This document shows positions 1 to 14,416 of a DNA stretch of 64,000 bases, in pieces. Source of the DNA: Argentina anserina (taxonomy: Eukaryota; Streptophyta; Magnoliopsida; Rosales; Rosaceae). Both the position numbers and the translations under genes were made by a program. The stretch is from the NCBI RefSeq assembly GCF_933775445.1, contig NC_065872.1, positions 5,580,001 to 5,644,000 of the forward strand, written 5' to 3'. Numbering within the stretch: position 1 is the first letter of the stretch; each line of letters begins with the position of its first letter. Under the pieces are notes generated by a model that did not search any database, was not told the origin of the DNA, and saw only the letters and a list, made by a program, of their open reading frames with translations.

Positions 1-3000
1 TCTTGCAGAAAGTTAACCAAATCCTGAGTAAGCTTGAGAAGAGGCGGCCTCAATGCTAAGCAGAAGTTTAAAGCAGTAACTGTTCCCACCTATATACGCC
101 ATCGTATGAAGTCAGAGAAATTGAGGAAGTACTAATAATAATAATAATATCCAGTACCAGTTCTAATATATAATTCATAGAATACCTGTTGATCTACAGT
201 TTTTGATCGAAGTGGTCGCACCAAAAGAGGCTGAAGCAAAGGTTGATACAAAGGCTCAAGCAACTCAGATACCTCACTACCAGTTCTACTAGCCAAAAGT
301 GCCAAACATGACTGCACATTCTTCCTCACAATAACAGATGCATTGGGATTAAACAACTCTGAAGATAGGAATTCAACTACTCCTTGAAAACTTTGCCGGC
401 GAGGTTCACTATTTGCTTCATCAACATTATTAACTACACGAAGAACTTGCGTAAGCACCTGACTGGTCTCTTCTTGCTCCTTGCTAGCATAAGTAGGAAG
501 CCTTTTAAGAACATATACCAAACCGCGAACAATCCTTACTTGGAAAACACATAAAGTTTCAACAGTGACCTTCCCAACCAAAGCACCAAGTCCCATTACG
601 CCTCCCATCTGTGCTTGCCAGGTTGTTCCATAGCAACAATGCAATAGACGGGGAAGAAGTTGCTCAAAAACAGGGATGCGAACACTTGGAGGTGGAGAGT
701 ATACAGGATTCATGGATGGGCTAGAGACCATCATTGGAGTACCGGGGCCCCTTGACATCAGTACATCAGCTTGCTTCGAGCGAGCGAGAAACATAAGTGT
801 TTCACAGAAAACATTTAAAGCGCTAAGCGCAGCTTTGGCGTGGAGTCTGTTTTCATCTGCTAGAACATCAACTAAAGCATCTAAAAATATTAGAGGATCC
901 AACTCCTTGAGGTTTGAAGAAGAACTATTCTTTGATCTGGAACTGGAACCCGTATTAACATTTGAAGAAAGCATAGGACCACCAAGGGTAGAAGTAGAGA
1001 CTGAGGTACTACTTGAGGATGAGTCGATATGAAACATCATTGCGAAATGGCGGCAGACATTGACAATAAAGTCATCCTTGGGGTCATGGAAGTCCGGATC
1101 CACACTGGCAGAAATAATGGTCATCAACAGAACCTTGAAAACTGACTTTTCAGCCAAAAGTTGGGTCTTTGTCTTTACACCCAAGTCAGCCTGCAATTAT
1201 GCATACATTTGTCACACTATAGTACTGTTTTCCTTTTGGAGCTTTTTCAAAACAAGAAGTGAGTAGGAAGAAATTTAAAGCGCACTTGATAATGTAAAGG
1301 CTATAGCAAGAGAACAAACTTAACGTCATTCAGTTTCCAAAAAGACCAAATAACAAGGTGCCAGTGTTTACATGGTGTACAGAATTAAAAATATTATACT
1401 TAAAAAAAATCATTGATACTTAAATTTGTATATCATGTGTTACGTGAGTTAACGAAAAGCTATAAGCAATGGAGTATAGTGCATACTGTTCACTAATATA
1501 TAATGAAAATCAACAGCAAAAAGAGATTGAGTGGAATGCTAACAGAATGATAATTCATCACCTCACAGATAAAATCAACCAACCTTTATCTCTGAAGATT
1601 CTGGCCGCTGAGTCGAAGCATCAACTGCAGAAACTAACGATGTGGACAACTGATTAGGTGTGCATCCATCGTCAGTAACCTTTTCTGGCAAATTAAGCTG
1701 AGACGATAAGCAAACACGAAGAAACTGCAATGCCTGCTTTCGGTAAAATTTCTCAATACCACCATTATTGTTCATAACAGCTGCCACAGCAAGATTAATG
1801 CATCGATCCAATGGCACCAAAAACGGGGTTGCAGGCTCAAATGTAAGGATCACACGGAGTCCATGCTCTGGATTCTCCTTGCACTCAAGGGCCAGGGGCT
1901 CTTTCAGAAAACGCCTATTACGACCACCTAATTTGCCCAGGAGTTGCAATGCTTTTGCTCCCCAAGGATAGGGGGCAGGCCTCAAGTGAGACCATAGGGC
2001 TAAAATTACCTCAGACATAACATTAGCCATGCTAGGTTCCAAGAAATCAGGATTTAAACTGTCCACCCAAAACTCAAGTGTTCTTAAACCTAAGCTCACA
2101 AGATCGTCACTTCCTTTAAGACATAAAACAAGAGGCTTCATTAGACGCGGAAGATGTGGTAACAATGAGCTCAACCGTGCCGGCAAGGTTAAGCACAATT
2201 CCAGCAAAAGGTCCTTCATATCTTCCCCAGCTGGACCCTCAAGCATCATCAACAGCATATTAAGACAAGGTTGTAACATAGGAATCAAATCCCTCAGAAG
2301 AAGTTCAAATTTGCATACTGCAAGAGCTCGAAAGGTGGTGCGAAGAAGTTGCATGTAACCAAGAGGTTTTTCAACTTCAGTAGCATTTTTCATGCAGAAT
2401 TCCATAATAATAGGCACGTGAGGTTGCAAAATACGTTCAAACTCTTGAGGTGCTTTTGAAACTGCTCCAAAAATGAAGCGAAAGAGATGCAATACCAGTT
2501 TTGCTGCAGGTGTATCTGGATACTTTAAGACATCAAGTTTACTGTTCACAAGATAGGTAACCAAAACATCTGCAAAAGGCCTGTATACTTTAGGGGCTTG
2601 CAAGAGTGTAGAGAATATGTGAACCAATTGACTGTTGTTAATCATCGACTCAAAAAGCTCAGGCATACACAACGAGAACATGTCCATTAAATCTCTAGGT
2701 TCCATGATAGCTAAAATCTGGGAGAAGAGTTGCAGCATGTCCCTCTCTTCATCCTTCTCCTTGAAGAGGGCTAAGCAATGGACCCCACTCTTCAAAACAC
2801 CAGAAGCTTTCCGGACCTATGCAATGCCAGAGTCAGATAGAGGGTAACAAAGCGGAAACCAAATATTACATTCAACAGCTCAAGAGTGAATAACCTCGTC
2901 TTCTCGCATTCCTTTAAATCCTTGTGGTGCCGGTAAACTGGATGTAGGGGAAACAAGCACCTGTGGGTGTGTTCCATGCGTAGAAGGAGAAACCTTAAAC

Positions 3001-5086
3001 CATCAGAAATGTCACATAAGAAATAAATGTTAATCAAATTCATGACAAACTATTTAACCATAATATTAATACCTGTGAGCGAGGTATGTGTGCATGTGTG
3101 ATACTCCATATGATGGTCTTCATTCCTGACAAGATCAGACATTTCTTGTAAGTTGATATAATACATAACTGGAGAGCCATAGTAAAAGGAAATGAGAATG
3201 CCGATCAATTACCCATGACTAATGTCTTGATCAGATGCTTACAATCATTGACTTCCTTCGAATGTTCCACAGTGACCTGCACGTTCAAAACTGCCTGCAA
3301 CCAAATTATTAACACTAATAAAAATTTAAACTTATGCCAAAGTATGAAACTGCTGCAGTTGCCAAAAAGAGGATGTGACCAAGCAATTAGAGAAATGGAT
3401 ATATAGAAAAAGTCAAAAAATCTTGAAGCATGTGACTTGACTTTCGAGTTATTTCATGCACACATCAAACTATTGTCTTCCAAACCAAAAGGATTATCCA
3501 TGTAACATTCACATTAAAGACGGTCACTGAAAAATTTTACATTCCAAAATCAACAGAATAATTAAAACCGGAGGCTGATTATTCGATGATAAACCATACT
3601 TAAATCCTCTCTTTCAATCATATGAAAGAGTAATATAAACATGAATATGCAATAATACTACAAAAGAAAAGAATTAATGGAATTGTCTAAAGAGCAAATA
3701 AATACTTTAACGTTTAAACTGAGACTTCAATTGACTATGGAAAAAGATCCATAATTTCAAAAAACCCCCTCCCCCCCCCCCCCCCAAAAAAAAGACCACA
3801 ACTAGTCTGACAACAGTAAAATTGAAAAAAAAATCCTGAAACAAGACATAATTCCATCCAAATCGACCTCCCCAATTTCCTGAACTGAAGCAGCATATAA
3901 ACAGCTAGTGAGCAACTATTTTAAGAGCTTTACAAAGATGCAGTGAATGATAAATGACCAAAGAAAAAGTAGTACACAAAAGAACGATGACAAAAACATA
4001 AAATAGAAAAAGACGGAAGAAACACAACATTAAAAAAAGCAACTGGAAACCATAAGGCCATCTTACACCAAAAAATATTATTATTATTATTATTGAAAAA
4101 TCTGTCAAAACACGAACCTGCACAGGAAGCTCCAGTTTGGACCTTAGAGTGGCGCGATCCTTTCCCTCTTCAGACTCCTCCAGTAGCTATGAGAAAGTAT
4201 GGAGACATGTTGGTATTCTTAAATTAAATCATGACATTTGGATAAGAAAATGCAAAGAACCTGACTATCAGTAGCCTCATAATGATTCTCAACTAACTTA
4301 CAACCCGCTACATACTTGGATAGACTTTTTCAATAAATTGTGGGCGAAGTATCTACCATGAGCTCCAAGAGATATATGAGGGTGCCACACAAAAGGTTTG
4401 GCAGTAAACTATGCTTAAACATAACATACATATACCTATATAGGTGGGTGTGTGTGTGTGTGTTGGTTTGCATTAAATAAATATTATAACCTCTGAACCA
4501 AATTGGACAACAATCAAAAAATACCTGAGGAATATTACGTTTAAAAGTACTGAATTTCCCAACAAAAGCATCTAATATACGCCCCTACAAAGAAACAATT
4601 TCTTTTCATCAGATAGAGAAGGAGAGAATTTGGTAAATGGCTCAAACCATTCTAACAAAAGTTTTAGACTGTTAATCAGACCAATAGAATCCGTGCTTGG
4701 TCCATTGATGGCTGATCAACTCCTTTCTCGAATATTGGTTCCACCTATGTCCATAAAGATATTACACGAAATATTAATACTAAAAAAATACAAAAACTAG
4801 TAAAATATCTTGAAGAAAAGGAGATAGCATATGCACCAAATTCAGCATCAAGCGGGCACAAGTAGTATGAATACTCAATGACAATGAAGCGTCATGCATG
4901 TTGCTTGAGAACAAGTATATGATTCGCGATAACTGCAGCACAATTACACAAGTTTGTTAGGGTAGGATTGGAGAATCACTGATGAGTAATGACGGAGCAT
5001 AAAATTATTAGATATATTTTCAGTTAAGGGGCAAACAAACAACAGATCTACCAATTGCACATCTAGCAACCCAGCACTATGTCAGT

Positions 5087-5129
<43 letters not shown>

Positions 5130-7694
5130 CAGCCCAACCCACAAGGATTATTATCAGTTATTTAACCATGAAATTAAAAAACTGAAAAAAAAATAGCCAG
5201 ATTTAGGCCACTGCAGATTGAAAAGAAAACCAAACACTTAGGGCCAAATGCACCAATTGAAGTGCATACAATGACTGACATTAACAACAAACTGATTTTG
5301 CATTAGACACCAGATAAAAGTACCTGTGACAACGAAAGGTCTGCTCTAACATGATGAACAATCTCTGCAAGTAGACTATATGCCAAAGGTCTCAATGTCT
5401 CAAAGCAGGCTCGACCAGATCCAACCAAAACCCTGAAAATGTCAAGAACAAAAACATTTTTATCAATTAAAATTAGCTTTAATAACATTCTTACTTTCGT
5501 TCAGAAGTAAGCATAAACTGGAATAGGAAAAGTACATATCAGACATAACTGGTTACATTGTGGGATGAACAGTATACTGCACTCTATGTGACATGCAGCA
5601 ATAACAGAAATTAAAGATGTAAGTATAAAGTCTGTGACCCACTTCATGTTAATTGTGTGATTATATGTGGCATCTGTCAATATCACATAAATATTTCAAG
5701 AAAACCGGGTGCGATAACTCTATCCAAACAAGCCCTGATAAAACAAAACATCACCAAAGCTTATCACAGAAAACCAGAGTGACAAATATATAACACTGAT
5801 GGTGGTAGCAAGACCTTATGTACAAATATATTCACTATCTTGTTACTGATACATTTAACAACTTTTTCTTAAAACTTAGCATGAAACCCACAAGACTGCT
5901 TACAAAAAAGTTTAAAGATTATCAAATCTGATGAGAACCAACATGAACCAGGTGAACACAAACGGTTTTATATGCAAGACACTGATCAAATACTTTTACC
6001 ATTCTTCTGTGTCTTGGCAAACCATAAATATATGCACAACACGTAGTGCTTAAATTTCTAACATGAGATGTTTTAGAAGAAATAAACCTTTCTTAATTCC
6101 AAAAACATTTTGAAGACTACTGAAAAGATATTTCTCATAATATTAAGATTTAGATGGAGCACTACATAATTTGCCCCACTCAACTTGGCAATTTTTTTGT
6201 AATGTTTTCATAATTAAACATCGCAATATGACTGAAAACAACAATATTACCTTTCTTCCAATAGTGTATCAATCAGAGGAAATAAGCCCCTCTTGAAATC
6301 TGTTCCAAGGACATGTTTTAAAGCTACTAACAATTCCTGCAATCAAGAAAATATGTATGTTGCAGACGTACGCTTAAAAACAAAGAAATTGACTGGTGAA
6401 AAAATGGATCAGAATACAAAAAAATTGTACCTTTCTAATTGATACAGAGTCTGAACATGTAACTAGCAAATTGACTATGCTTTTACATATGCTTTCTTCA
6501 TGCTGCCTGATATAATCGGCAAAACTCTTCAACAGGTATGTCAGAAACGAAACAGTCTGTTGTAAAAGAGAAACAAATTAGTGAAGAACTAAGAAAGAAG
6601 ACATGAATAAGGTAGATTGACAATACCACACTGAGAGAACCATTAATAGATACATAAAGGGGTATATAACAGCTGCTTACCTTCACCTGTGCACCCTTCA
6701 ACTCAGTGAAATGAGTCTTCAAGTGCGGAGGAACAGATTCAGGGCCACGAACAGATATAGCAGCTACCATCTTAGGCAACAGATGAGGAATATTTGTCTG
6801 GACAAGTCGACTATACAACTGAAACAAAAACATGACCACCAGGGGACTCTCGGTAATTATCTTGAAAGAACATGTACTGGGATTAAGCTTCCCGCCCCCG
6901 GTATACGAACTACTCCCACCACTTAACGACTGATCCAAAGAATTCTCCACAGGCTTAACATCTTCCATAGGCGCCATGCCTTTCTCTTCTTTCACAAAGA
7001 AGAAATGATTAACAGTCGCCTCGAAGTTGCTGTAGATTTTGCAGACAAAGTCCAGAAACGGCTGAACTTCATTCTCCAGCGTCGGCCTGAAGTTCCTCAG
7101 GAGATCAAAGATGATCCGAATGCATATCAGTCCATTCTCCTCATTATCAGTGGTCAATACTTGCATGGCGACTTTCAGGAGGTCCTGCACGAAGGGGCGG
7201 AGCACTTCAGTGTGAGGGAGGCGGTTGAGAATCTCCACGACTATATTCCGGAGCTTATGTTCGGGATTATCAATCATCTGTGGCGTTGTGATGTGCAGAA
7301 GAATCACCGAAAAAGCTCGAAAGTAGCATTTCAGAAAATTCAAGTACTCGGCTGTATGCGCTATCTCTAGGCTGTCCCGAACCTCCATCGCCATCTGCAG
7401 CCTCACCTGAATCGCTGTTTCAGTTCATTCAAACAATTCAGATCAATATTCAATCGAAAAATCAAGTAATTCTACTCAGTAACTAACTGTATGCTTTGAT
7501 TCTACGAATTCAGTCCAACATACAAAAGCAAAATTCAATCCAAAATTCAAGTGGTAACGCTACTCATAAACTAACTGTATGCTTGGGAATTGAAATGAAC
7601 AGTTGAATTATGCAATAGAGAGGAGAGAGAGCTTACGGAGGTCGGGCTCGACGAGACGCCGAGAGTGTTGGTTGAAGTCCTGGACAGGACTCAT
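1..7694 (-). CDS. TRA1: TRA1/TRRAP-family protein, N-terminal part (15 exons, runs off left edge)
   Basis: Large pseudo-kinase scaffold of the PIKK family that recruits SAGA and NuA4 histone acetyltransferases to activators in the nucleus. The reconstructed exons (minus strand) are 7694-7637, 7414-6681, 6556-6431, 6336-6251, 5432-5324, 4932-4837, 4744-4682, 4584-4525, 4186-4118, 3294-3213, 3125-3073, 2960-2895, 2816-1584, 1190-186 and 89 to the edge. All junctions are GT-AG and the frame stays open, giving about 1,309 residues of a family usually near 3,800-3,900. The start MSPVQDFNQHSRRLVEPDL and the stretch RPFVQDLLKVAMQVLTTDNE match plant TRA1 as I remember it. The visible part is helical HEAT-type solenoid with a Ser-rich loop (about residues 990-1020); the FAT and kinase-like domains lie outside the window. 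The donor at 4837 (GTGCAT) is the weakest junction. No damage is seen. Confidence 0.93.
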
Positions 7695-9377
7695 GGTTTA
7701 GTACAGCGAAACCGAACCGGGAAACCCTAAAATTTCCGGTAAAACCGATCCGGAATCGGATTCGGTGATTTCAGAGTGAAATGTTTGCGCTGTTGTTCGA
7801 GCTCGGGCAGCAGTGCAAGGCAGCCGCAGCTGGCGGTGCTTAAGTGGCGGCGACGGAGACGAGAGGGATCATATGGAGGTGGAATTTTGAGAATTAGGGT
7901 TTTGGGGAGAAAAAGAACGAGTTAGGGTAATTTACGGTCACTCTCAGTCCCCTGGGACTCGAAGAATTGGGGGGAATTGGTTATTGCTCCTACTACTACT
8001 ACTGATCAAAAAGATAAGAAGGCATATATTTATATTAGTGGACTTTCCCGGCATAGGCCCAAAACACTGGGCCGGACTTTTATGGCATTTGTCCGGTAGA
8101 AATTATCTGCACTCTCCTCCACGATCAGTCCTTAATTATGACGACCATGATCGTGGTCGTAAGGGTTAAAAACAAAACAACTCTAGTTAAAAATGACTCT
8201 CTCCACTGTCTAATTTAAATTCAAAAGTAGTTAGAGCATGAACTTCTTGATGAAAATTACTATTCATGACATCACTCATGAATACGCTCTACTCGCTACT
8301 TAGACGCGATTTTATCACCTCCTCTTTACGGCCTAATCCTAGAAAGACTGTGTAAATGTGAAACGATGATCCTAGTAGATTATGATGTTTGTTCAATTAT
8401 TTGAGTAGCCCTCTAGAACTAACCTCTACTTAGAGTCTTAGACTCAACAAACGGCTCAAATCAAAATGGTTGCATACACTAATGACGATAGGGTTCATCT
8501 GACTCACCGGAACCTTTAACCCACCAACATGCAGATGACCTCTATCCATGAACTCTGATAGTATAATTTGAAACTTTTGTCAAAGAAAAGGTTACACTTG
8601 CGATGTTTTGTTTTCCTAGTGCTAATGTGGGAACTACAACAGTTGCCGAATTTTTCCATGTCCTACCTATTTGAGGGAAGTTTGGACCGCTTGATCTTTG
8701 GAAGTGAAGCCGAGTTATTGTGTTGAACCGATGAACTAAGTCGGTGGAAAACATGATCTAAGTTCTCACTAGATAGATTTGGGTTTGTTTTTTAGAAAAC
8801 ATACTGTCTAATCTTCAAATCCAAAAGAAAAGTCTCATCAATCAATCTCTAATTAAATTTAAACATGCGTACTGTTTCAGTAGTCTAACATTTTACTGAC
8901 TAGCATGGTTATCACTAAATAATTACTAAGAGAGAACACTTGTTATAGTTTGGGTGTATGTTAAGTATATCCACTTAGAATGATATGATGCAGGGTCCTA
9001 ATCAAGGTTGATAGTGCCTTTCCCATATAGCTCAGTAACAAAATGATCAAGACGGTCCAACCAACCGTTGTCAACTTCACTTAACGAAATTCCAGTGTAG
9101 TGAACGCAAAGATAACAAAGCCCCGTGATCATTTTCTTTTAACTTCCTCCAATTAATCTAAAATCAAACCACCCTCCATTTGTAACGACCTCCTTACAGG
9201 TTTACAACTCTGCTGGTTAGAAACAAATATTTGTATTAAAGGACCTTCAACATTCATTTCATGATCGTACTGCTAGCATTGCTTATCTCTTTCATCATCT
9301 AAGCAAGTGGTTAGCGAGGTGGTCGGAGACTAGGAGCTTCTCGTAGTTCTCGATCTGTGTTGTACGTATAAGCAAGC
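7695..9377. other. TRA1 5' leader and intergenic region
   Basis: The first 200 or so bases form the probable TRA1 5' UTR and core promoter. The rest is unremarkable AT-rich sequence up to the WEB-family gene on the opposite strand, so the two genes are divergently transcribed. A near-palindrome (ACGACCATGATCGTGGTCGT, about 8141-8160) is the only local structure noticed. No further gene is supported. Confidence 0.5.
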
Positions 9378-10530
9378 ATGAACGCCGAAGAGGGCAAGCT
9401 GGTGGTCCGGGGGCGTGCTGAGATTGACACCAGGGCACCTTTCAGGTCTGTCAAGGAAGCAGTGATGTTGTTTGGTGAAAGAGTTTTAGTTGGGGAAATC
9501 TATGGAAACAAGCTCAAAGAGGTGCGTCTACCCTCCCTTTATTTCTTGTTATTGCTCTTCCTAGAACGCTTGCAGTGGATATATAAAGGTGGCTAGATTA
9601 CCTGATTTACCTCTACACTTGAAATCGATCAGCCTTTCACGCGTAAAGTTAGATGGTATAGCTAGCTTAGAATACCTCTTACTGAGATTTATCCACCATT
9701 AATATCTTCTTTTAATTAGTTTGCATGCTCATATACATTCTACCCTAGGTGCATGTTAAACTTGGTTATGCATGTATTACTATTGTTGTTTACTATTGCT
9801 GTGTTTAATCACTGTAATGTGTTCTTAATCAATACAGGTAACATAATGTATGAAACGATGGTTCAAGCAATTAGAACTTGACAATATGTAACATATATAT
9901 AAAATCTTAGGGCTGGGCTTTTCCACATTATCAAGACTGATACCGAGTGGAATGCTACATTTATAACAAGCTGAGAAATTTTCTCAACTTTTCCTCACAT
10001 TCTAATAGACTCCTCTCTGTCAGATTGAAGCTGCAGGAGCAATTGAGAAAGGACGTGCTCAATCCCAAGTGGAAGTCTTAACAGCTGAGCTTGAAGAAGC
10101 ACAGCAAAATCTGCAGAAAGCGAGAGAAGAAAACAAATTAATGGCATACCGTATAAAGTCTCTCAGAGATGATCTTGACCATGCAAGGAGAGAGCTGTAC
10201 AATTACGTGAAGGCAAGAGAACAGTTTCAAAAGCACCCGGTTGATCATCAGGATCCTGAAATTGAAGACTTTAAATTCGTCGAAAATGCTACGGAGTTTG
10301 AAACTAAGAGGGCATTGAACCAAAACGAAGAGGAGTTTCAGAAGAAAAGATATGTGAAATTTGCTAGTCCTCCTTCACTTACCCAAGTCATTGTTAACAA
10401 AGAGGATATACAAGAAGAGGGGCTCAAAGAGTCATCTTCTGTTAAGAAGATGAACAAGAAGAAGCCTTTAATAGGCTGGCTTTTCATCAAAAACAAGGCC
10501 CTTCAAGCAGGGTCTCCAAGATCAGGCTAG
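9378..10530 (+). CDS. WEB-family (DUF827) coiled-coil protein
   Basis: Two exons, 9378-9521 and 10024-10530, with a GT-AG intron, give 216 aa. The N-terminal segment ([20 protein letters not shown], about residues 12-31) is the conserved opening of WEB/PMI2-type proteins. It is followed by a coiled coil (about residues 49-115, [20 protein letters not shown]) and a basic C-terminus ([14 protein letters not shown]). WEB1 and PMI2 control chloroplast photorelocation through cp-actin. This short form belongs to the small, poorly studied members, so a role in light-driven organelle movement is a family inference only. From memory, the Arabidopsis neighbour of TRA1A (At2g17940) belongs to the same family, which supports orthology. 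The ATG at 9378 begins the conserved region. No TATA box was convincing. Confidence 0.88.
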
Positions 10531-10750
10531 CTGATGCTCTCACCAGATTAATAAAATTATGAAGCATGCAAACGTATTTTCTTTTGGCTTTTGTTTCGTT
10601 TCTGGACGTACTTCAATATATAACGTTTGTACTTGGTCATGAGCAAAGTTAGGAAGGACGTACTTAAAAGAAATCAAAGGGTACGGTCTTGCTGCCTTGC
10701 CTTAGATGGTTTTTGAATTGTGATGGAAATATACAGATCAATAGCAATTG

Positions 10751-10754
<4 letters not shown>

Positions 10755-10805
<51 letters not shown>
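10755..10805. repeat. (AT)n microsatellite
   Basis: About 50 bp of uninterrupted AT dinucleotides downstream of the WEB-family gene. Confidence 0.9.
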
Positions 10806-10806
<1 letters not shown>

Positions 10807-11419
10807 CCTATATTTGTTAGCTATGAAGTTCATAAGAGCGGATTGCGATCTTTTGTCCTGCCTATATATTGTAACACTATTAACTTGATTCCATCTTAGT
10901 TAAATCATGTAATAACCCTAAAGTTTCAAAACAATATTTGATTTGATTGAATGCTATAAGTTTTGAAATTCAGTTAAAATGAATATGATTGTTTGCAACT
11001 TTATGGAACGGAAACGGAAACATTCTCGGAACGTTTAATAAGAAAAACGTTACGTTTCCGAACGAAATTATCGACGTTTATTCTGTCGCTCGGTTGCGAA
11101 AACTTTCTTCACGAAAGTTGTAGAGCTCGTCGATACGAGTTCGTGAGCATGTGACGCGTTCTAATCGGACGATGTACGTAAAAGTTATTAACGCCGGAAG
11201 TTAGTTTCCGATTTGAAAACTAGTATAAATAGGATAATTGTGTGTTTAGGGTTTCCATTTCAGGAAACCCACTCTCTCTCTTCTTCCGCCTCCCTCGGCT
11301 CTCTCTCTCCGATTCTCCATCCCACTCTCTCCCGAGTCGCTCTCCCTCCCCGATCTCCGCCCTCAGCCCTTCGTGGCTTGCACCGCCGCTCTCTACGGCC
11401 TTGCGAGCTCCCCTGCAAG

Positions 11420-14416
11420 TGTAACGACCCCAAAATTTCGAGCTTAAAACCTCAAAATTCTAAAGTCGTTAAACACAAAATAATCTCAAATAAATCGAAA
11501 TCATTTAAGTGCAACAGCGGATCAATTCTGAGTTCTCAATACAACTCAGACAACCAATTATTACAACCCAAATTTATAATCCATACACAAAATGGAAATG
11601 TAATAATCCTCACAAATCACACACAAATCTCACAAATGAAATTACACAAATCCTCACACACAAACCAATGCTAAAACCTCACCACAAGTAGGATCCGAAC
11701 GACTTCGAGCCTCTGTAGTCGACACTCAACCTCCACTAAACAGCACCTGCGGAATTATCCCCTACACCATCGAATTGGTGCACCGGGATTGTAAACACAA
11801 ACCCGGTAAGCTTATAGCTCGTATGAGTAAAATCAAAATACAATTCGCATATCAAAATATACGAAAGATCACAAAACAACAAATATAAATGCCCTCATGA
11901 GTCAATGGTCAGCCCATCTGGTTGACCCAAAGAAATATGAAAGAAAACGCTCATGAGGAAATTAAGTAACCCTTCTGGTTACCCAATGCATTTATAATAC
12001 GGGTACCAAGAACGCTGGTACACATCTGTTACCCCTCTCGTAATACACCGCTGATATTGGATAGCCACCCGCTACCCAACATCCAAAATAAACTGAGTAC
12101 CCATAAGCAGATAACCACCCGTTACCTCTCATGCAGTACTAAGGCAGACAGACTAGAGCTCTAACTGTATCGTAACTTTCGCCCGGCCAAAGGCTAGGTT
12201 TCGACTTGCCAAACACGTACAATAATCTCACATCATATTGTACCAAAAATCAGGTCCGAAGACAACTCATATTTTAACAATCTCAATGTTAAAAATCACG
12301 TACAATAATCTCACATCATATTGTACACTTCAAATCACATGCTCAATAGAATCACAATAAAATCATAACAGTATATTATATAGCAAACTATATATATTCG
12401 TACTTATTTACCATTTATACAATATATATATAATCCACTATATCTTATACATGTCATATTTCACCACACATGCTCAATTCACAAACTTCCGTCATAGAAA
12501 TGACTATTTTTAATGAATTAATAACAGTACGTAATTTAATGAACTATATATATATATGTACTTATTACCATTATACTGTATATATATAGTCCACTAAATT
12601 ATATACATGTTGTAATTCATTCGATAAACACACTTGCAAAAATGTTGAATCACCACGAGGGTAGATTCGTAATTCAGTGAGATTTTACTCACCTTATTGA
12701 CTTGAGCGTGAATCCCACAATTTCCGAAGATAATTTCATTTCCTCGCTTTATAGATCACCTTGAAAAGATAAGAAAGGAATTTAGGATCGTTTCGTAAAC
12801 TTTTAAATGCCGAAACAGTAATAATCGGTTACTGTTCAGCAATTTTCGGTTTTTACGAAGTTACTGTTCACTGTTCACTATTCACTGTTACTGTACAATA
12901 CTCAATTAATACGTATTTATGTACGTATAAGTACTATATGCGTATTTCTGTACGTATAAGTACTATATATGTATTTCTGTACGTATAATTATTACATACG
13001 TATTTCTATACGTATACATACTATATACGTATTTATATACATATACGTACTGTTTAAAGGTAAATACAATCTCAGTAAATAAAATTTACTAATTTACCCT
13101 TTTACAAATTACTTTTTACATTTACTGAAAGTAATTTATAAATTACATTTACCGTAGGTAACATTTAATTACATTTACCATACGTAAATAAAATTTACAT
13201 TTACATTTACCGTACACAGTAAATTACCAAAATACCCTTCCGTCGAAATTGCTCACACCGCCTCACATGGCGGCGCGTGTGGCACACGCGCCACCTCCGG
13301 CCGGCCGCGCGTGGGGCCCACGCGCCGAGCCCAAAACCGGCGCGTGTGATGTCACCACCACTCCAAAACCCTCCTCCTTTCTCCCCTCTTCCTCTCTTCG
13401 GTCCTAGGCCGCCTCCTACTCCTCCCACGCTCCTCCACGCGCCGCCTCTAGGCGGCGGTAACCCTCCTTCCACCTCTCCCTCCGATCTCCACCAACAACC
13501 TCCCATTTCATCCAAAAAAAACATCACACAACATCACAACCATGAATTAAAAGCCTCTTTACCTAGATCGGAGTCCAAAACCGTCGGGAACGTTTGAAAG
13601 GAGCTTCCTCTTCGTTGTGGCTCCTTGGCGGCAGGAGGAGGCTCGGCGTGCTCGAGGTGGTGGTAGGGGTCTCGCGATTCCCAGGGACGGTGGTGAGGTG
13701 CAGCTACTCGGTGAGGGGAGGGAGAGGGAGAGGGAGAAAGCCGAGAGAGGGAGAGGGAGAAAGAGAGAACCGAGAGAGTGAAGAGAGAATGAGAGAAAAG
13801 AGAGAGAAAAGAGAGAAAAGTGAGAAAAGAGAGAGAAAAGAGAGAAAAGAGAGAAAAGAGAGAGGGGCGGCGGAAGAGAGATGGGAGAGAGAAGAGAGAA
13901 CTGAGAGAGTGAAGAGAGAATGAGAGAAAAGAGAGAAAAGTGAGAAAAGAGAGAGAAAAGAGAGAAAAGAGAGAGAAAAGAGAGAAAAGAGAGAAAAGAG
14001 AGAGAAAAGAGAGAGAGGGGCGGCGGAAGAGAGAGGGGAGAGAGAAGAGGGTTTCTGAAAATAGAAACCCTACTTCACAAAATGTCCTTTTATACCCCCC
14101 CCTTAAAATCGGAAACTATCTTCCGTCAATAATAACTTTTACACACAACGTCCGATTCGAACGCATGACGTGTCCACGAATTCGTATCGATGAGCTCTAC
14201 GACTTTCGTGAAGGAAGTTTTTGCAACCGAGCGACGGAATAAAAGTCGATCTATACGTTGCGGTAACGTTACGTTTTCTAATTAAACGATCCGAGAACGT
14301 TTCCGTTTTTGTTTTGAAATGTCGCAAACCTCCAATTGTCGTCTTGAATTAATTTCACAAGTTTAACACTTAAAAAAATACTCGACATTTAGTTTCTAAA
14401 AATTCGAGTTATTACA
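11420..14416 (+). mobile_element. Solo LTR (copy A), plus orientation, nested in copy B
   Basis: The element starts TGTAACGACCCC at 11420 and ends GTTATTACA at 14416 (2,997 bp). A perfect 5-bp TSD GCAAG lies at 11415-11419 and 14417-14421. Removing the element and one TSD copy restores copy B. It carries, in order, a TACGTA-rich short tandem array (about 12905-13050), ladders of short AAATTTAC-type repeats (about 13060-13230), a GC-rich palindromic block (about 13265-13330) and a long purine tract (about 13725-14048). Copies B and C share the same order, in part. Open frames in the purine tract and GC block are compositional artefacts. Confidence 0.9.
13725..14048. repeat. Purine-rich (GAGAGAAAA)n tract within solo LTR A
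   Basis: About 320 bp made almost only of G and A, in 5-9 bp units (GAGAGAAAAGAGAGAAAAGT), with an internal duplication of a roughly 130-bp block that includes GGGGCGGCGGAAGAGAGA. It is a low-complexity expansion; LTR copy C has a shorter counterpart at about 44700-44850. Confidence 0.85.

Noticed and set aside
13207..14242. Several open frames of 100-110 codons in the solo LTR (Pro/Arg-rich or Glu/Arg-rich)
   Set aside because: They follow the GC palindrome and the purine tract, are highly repetitive in composition, and recur only where the LTR recurs.
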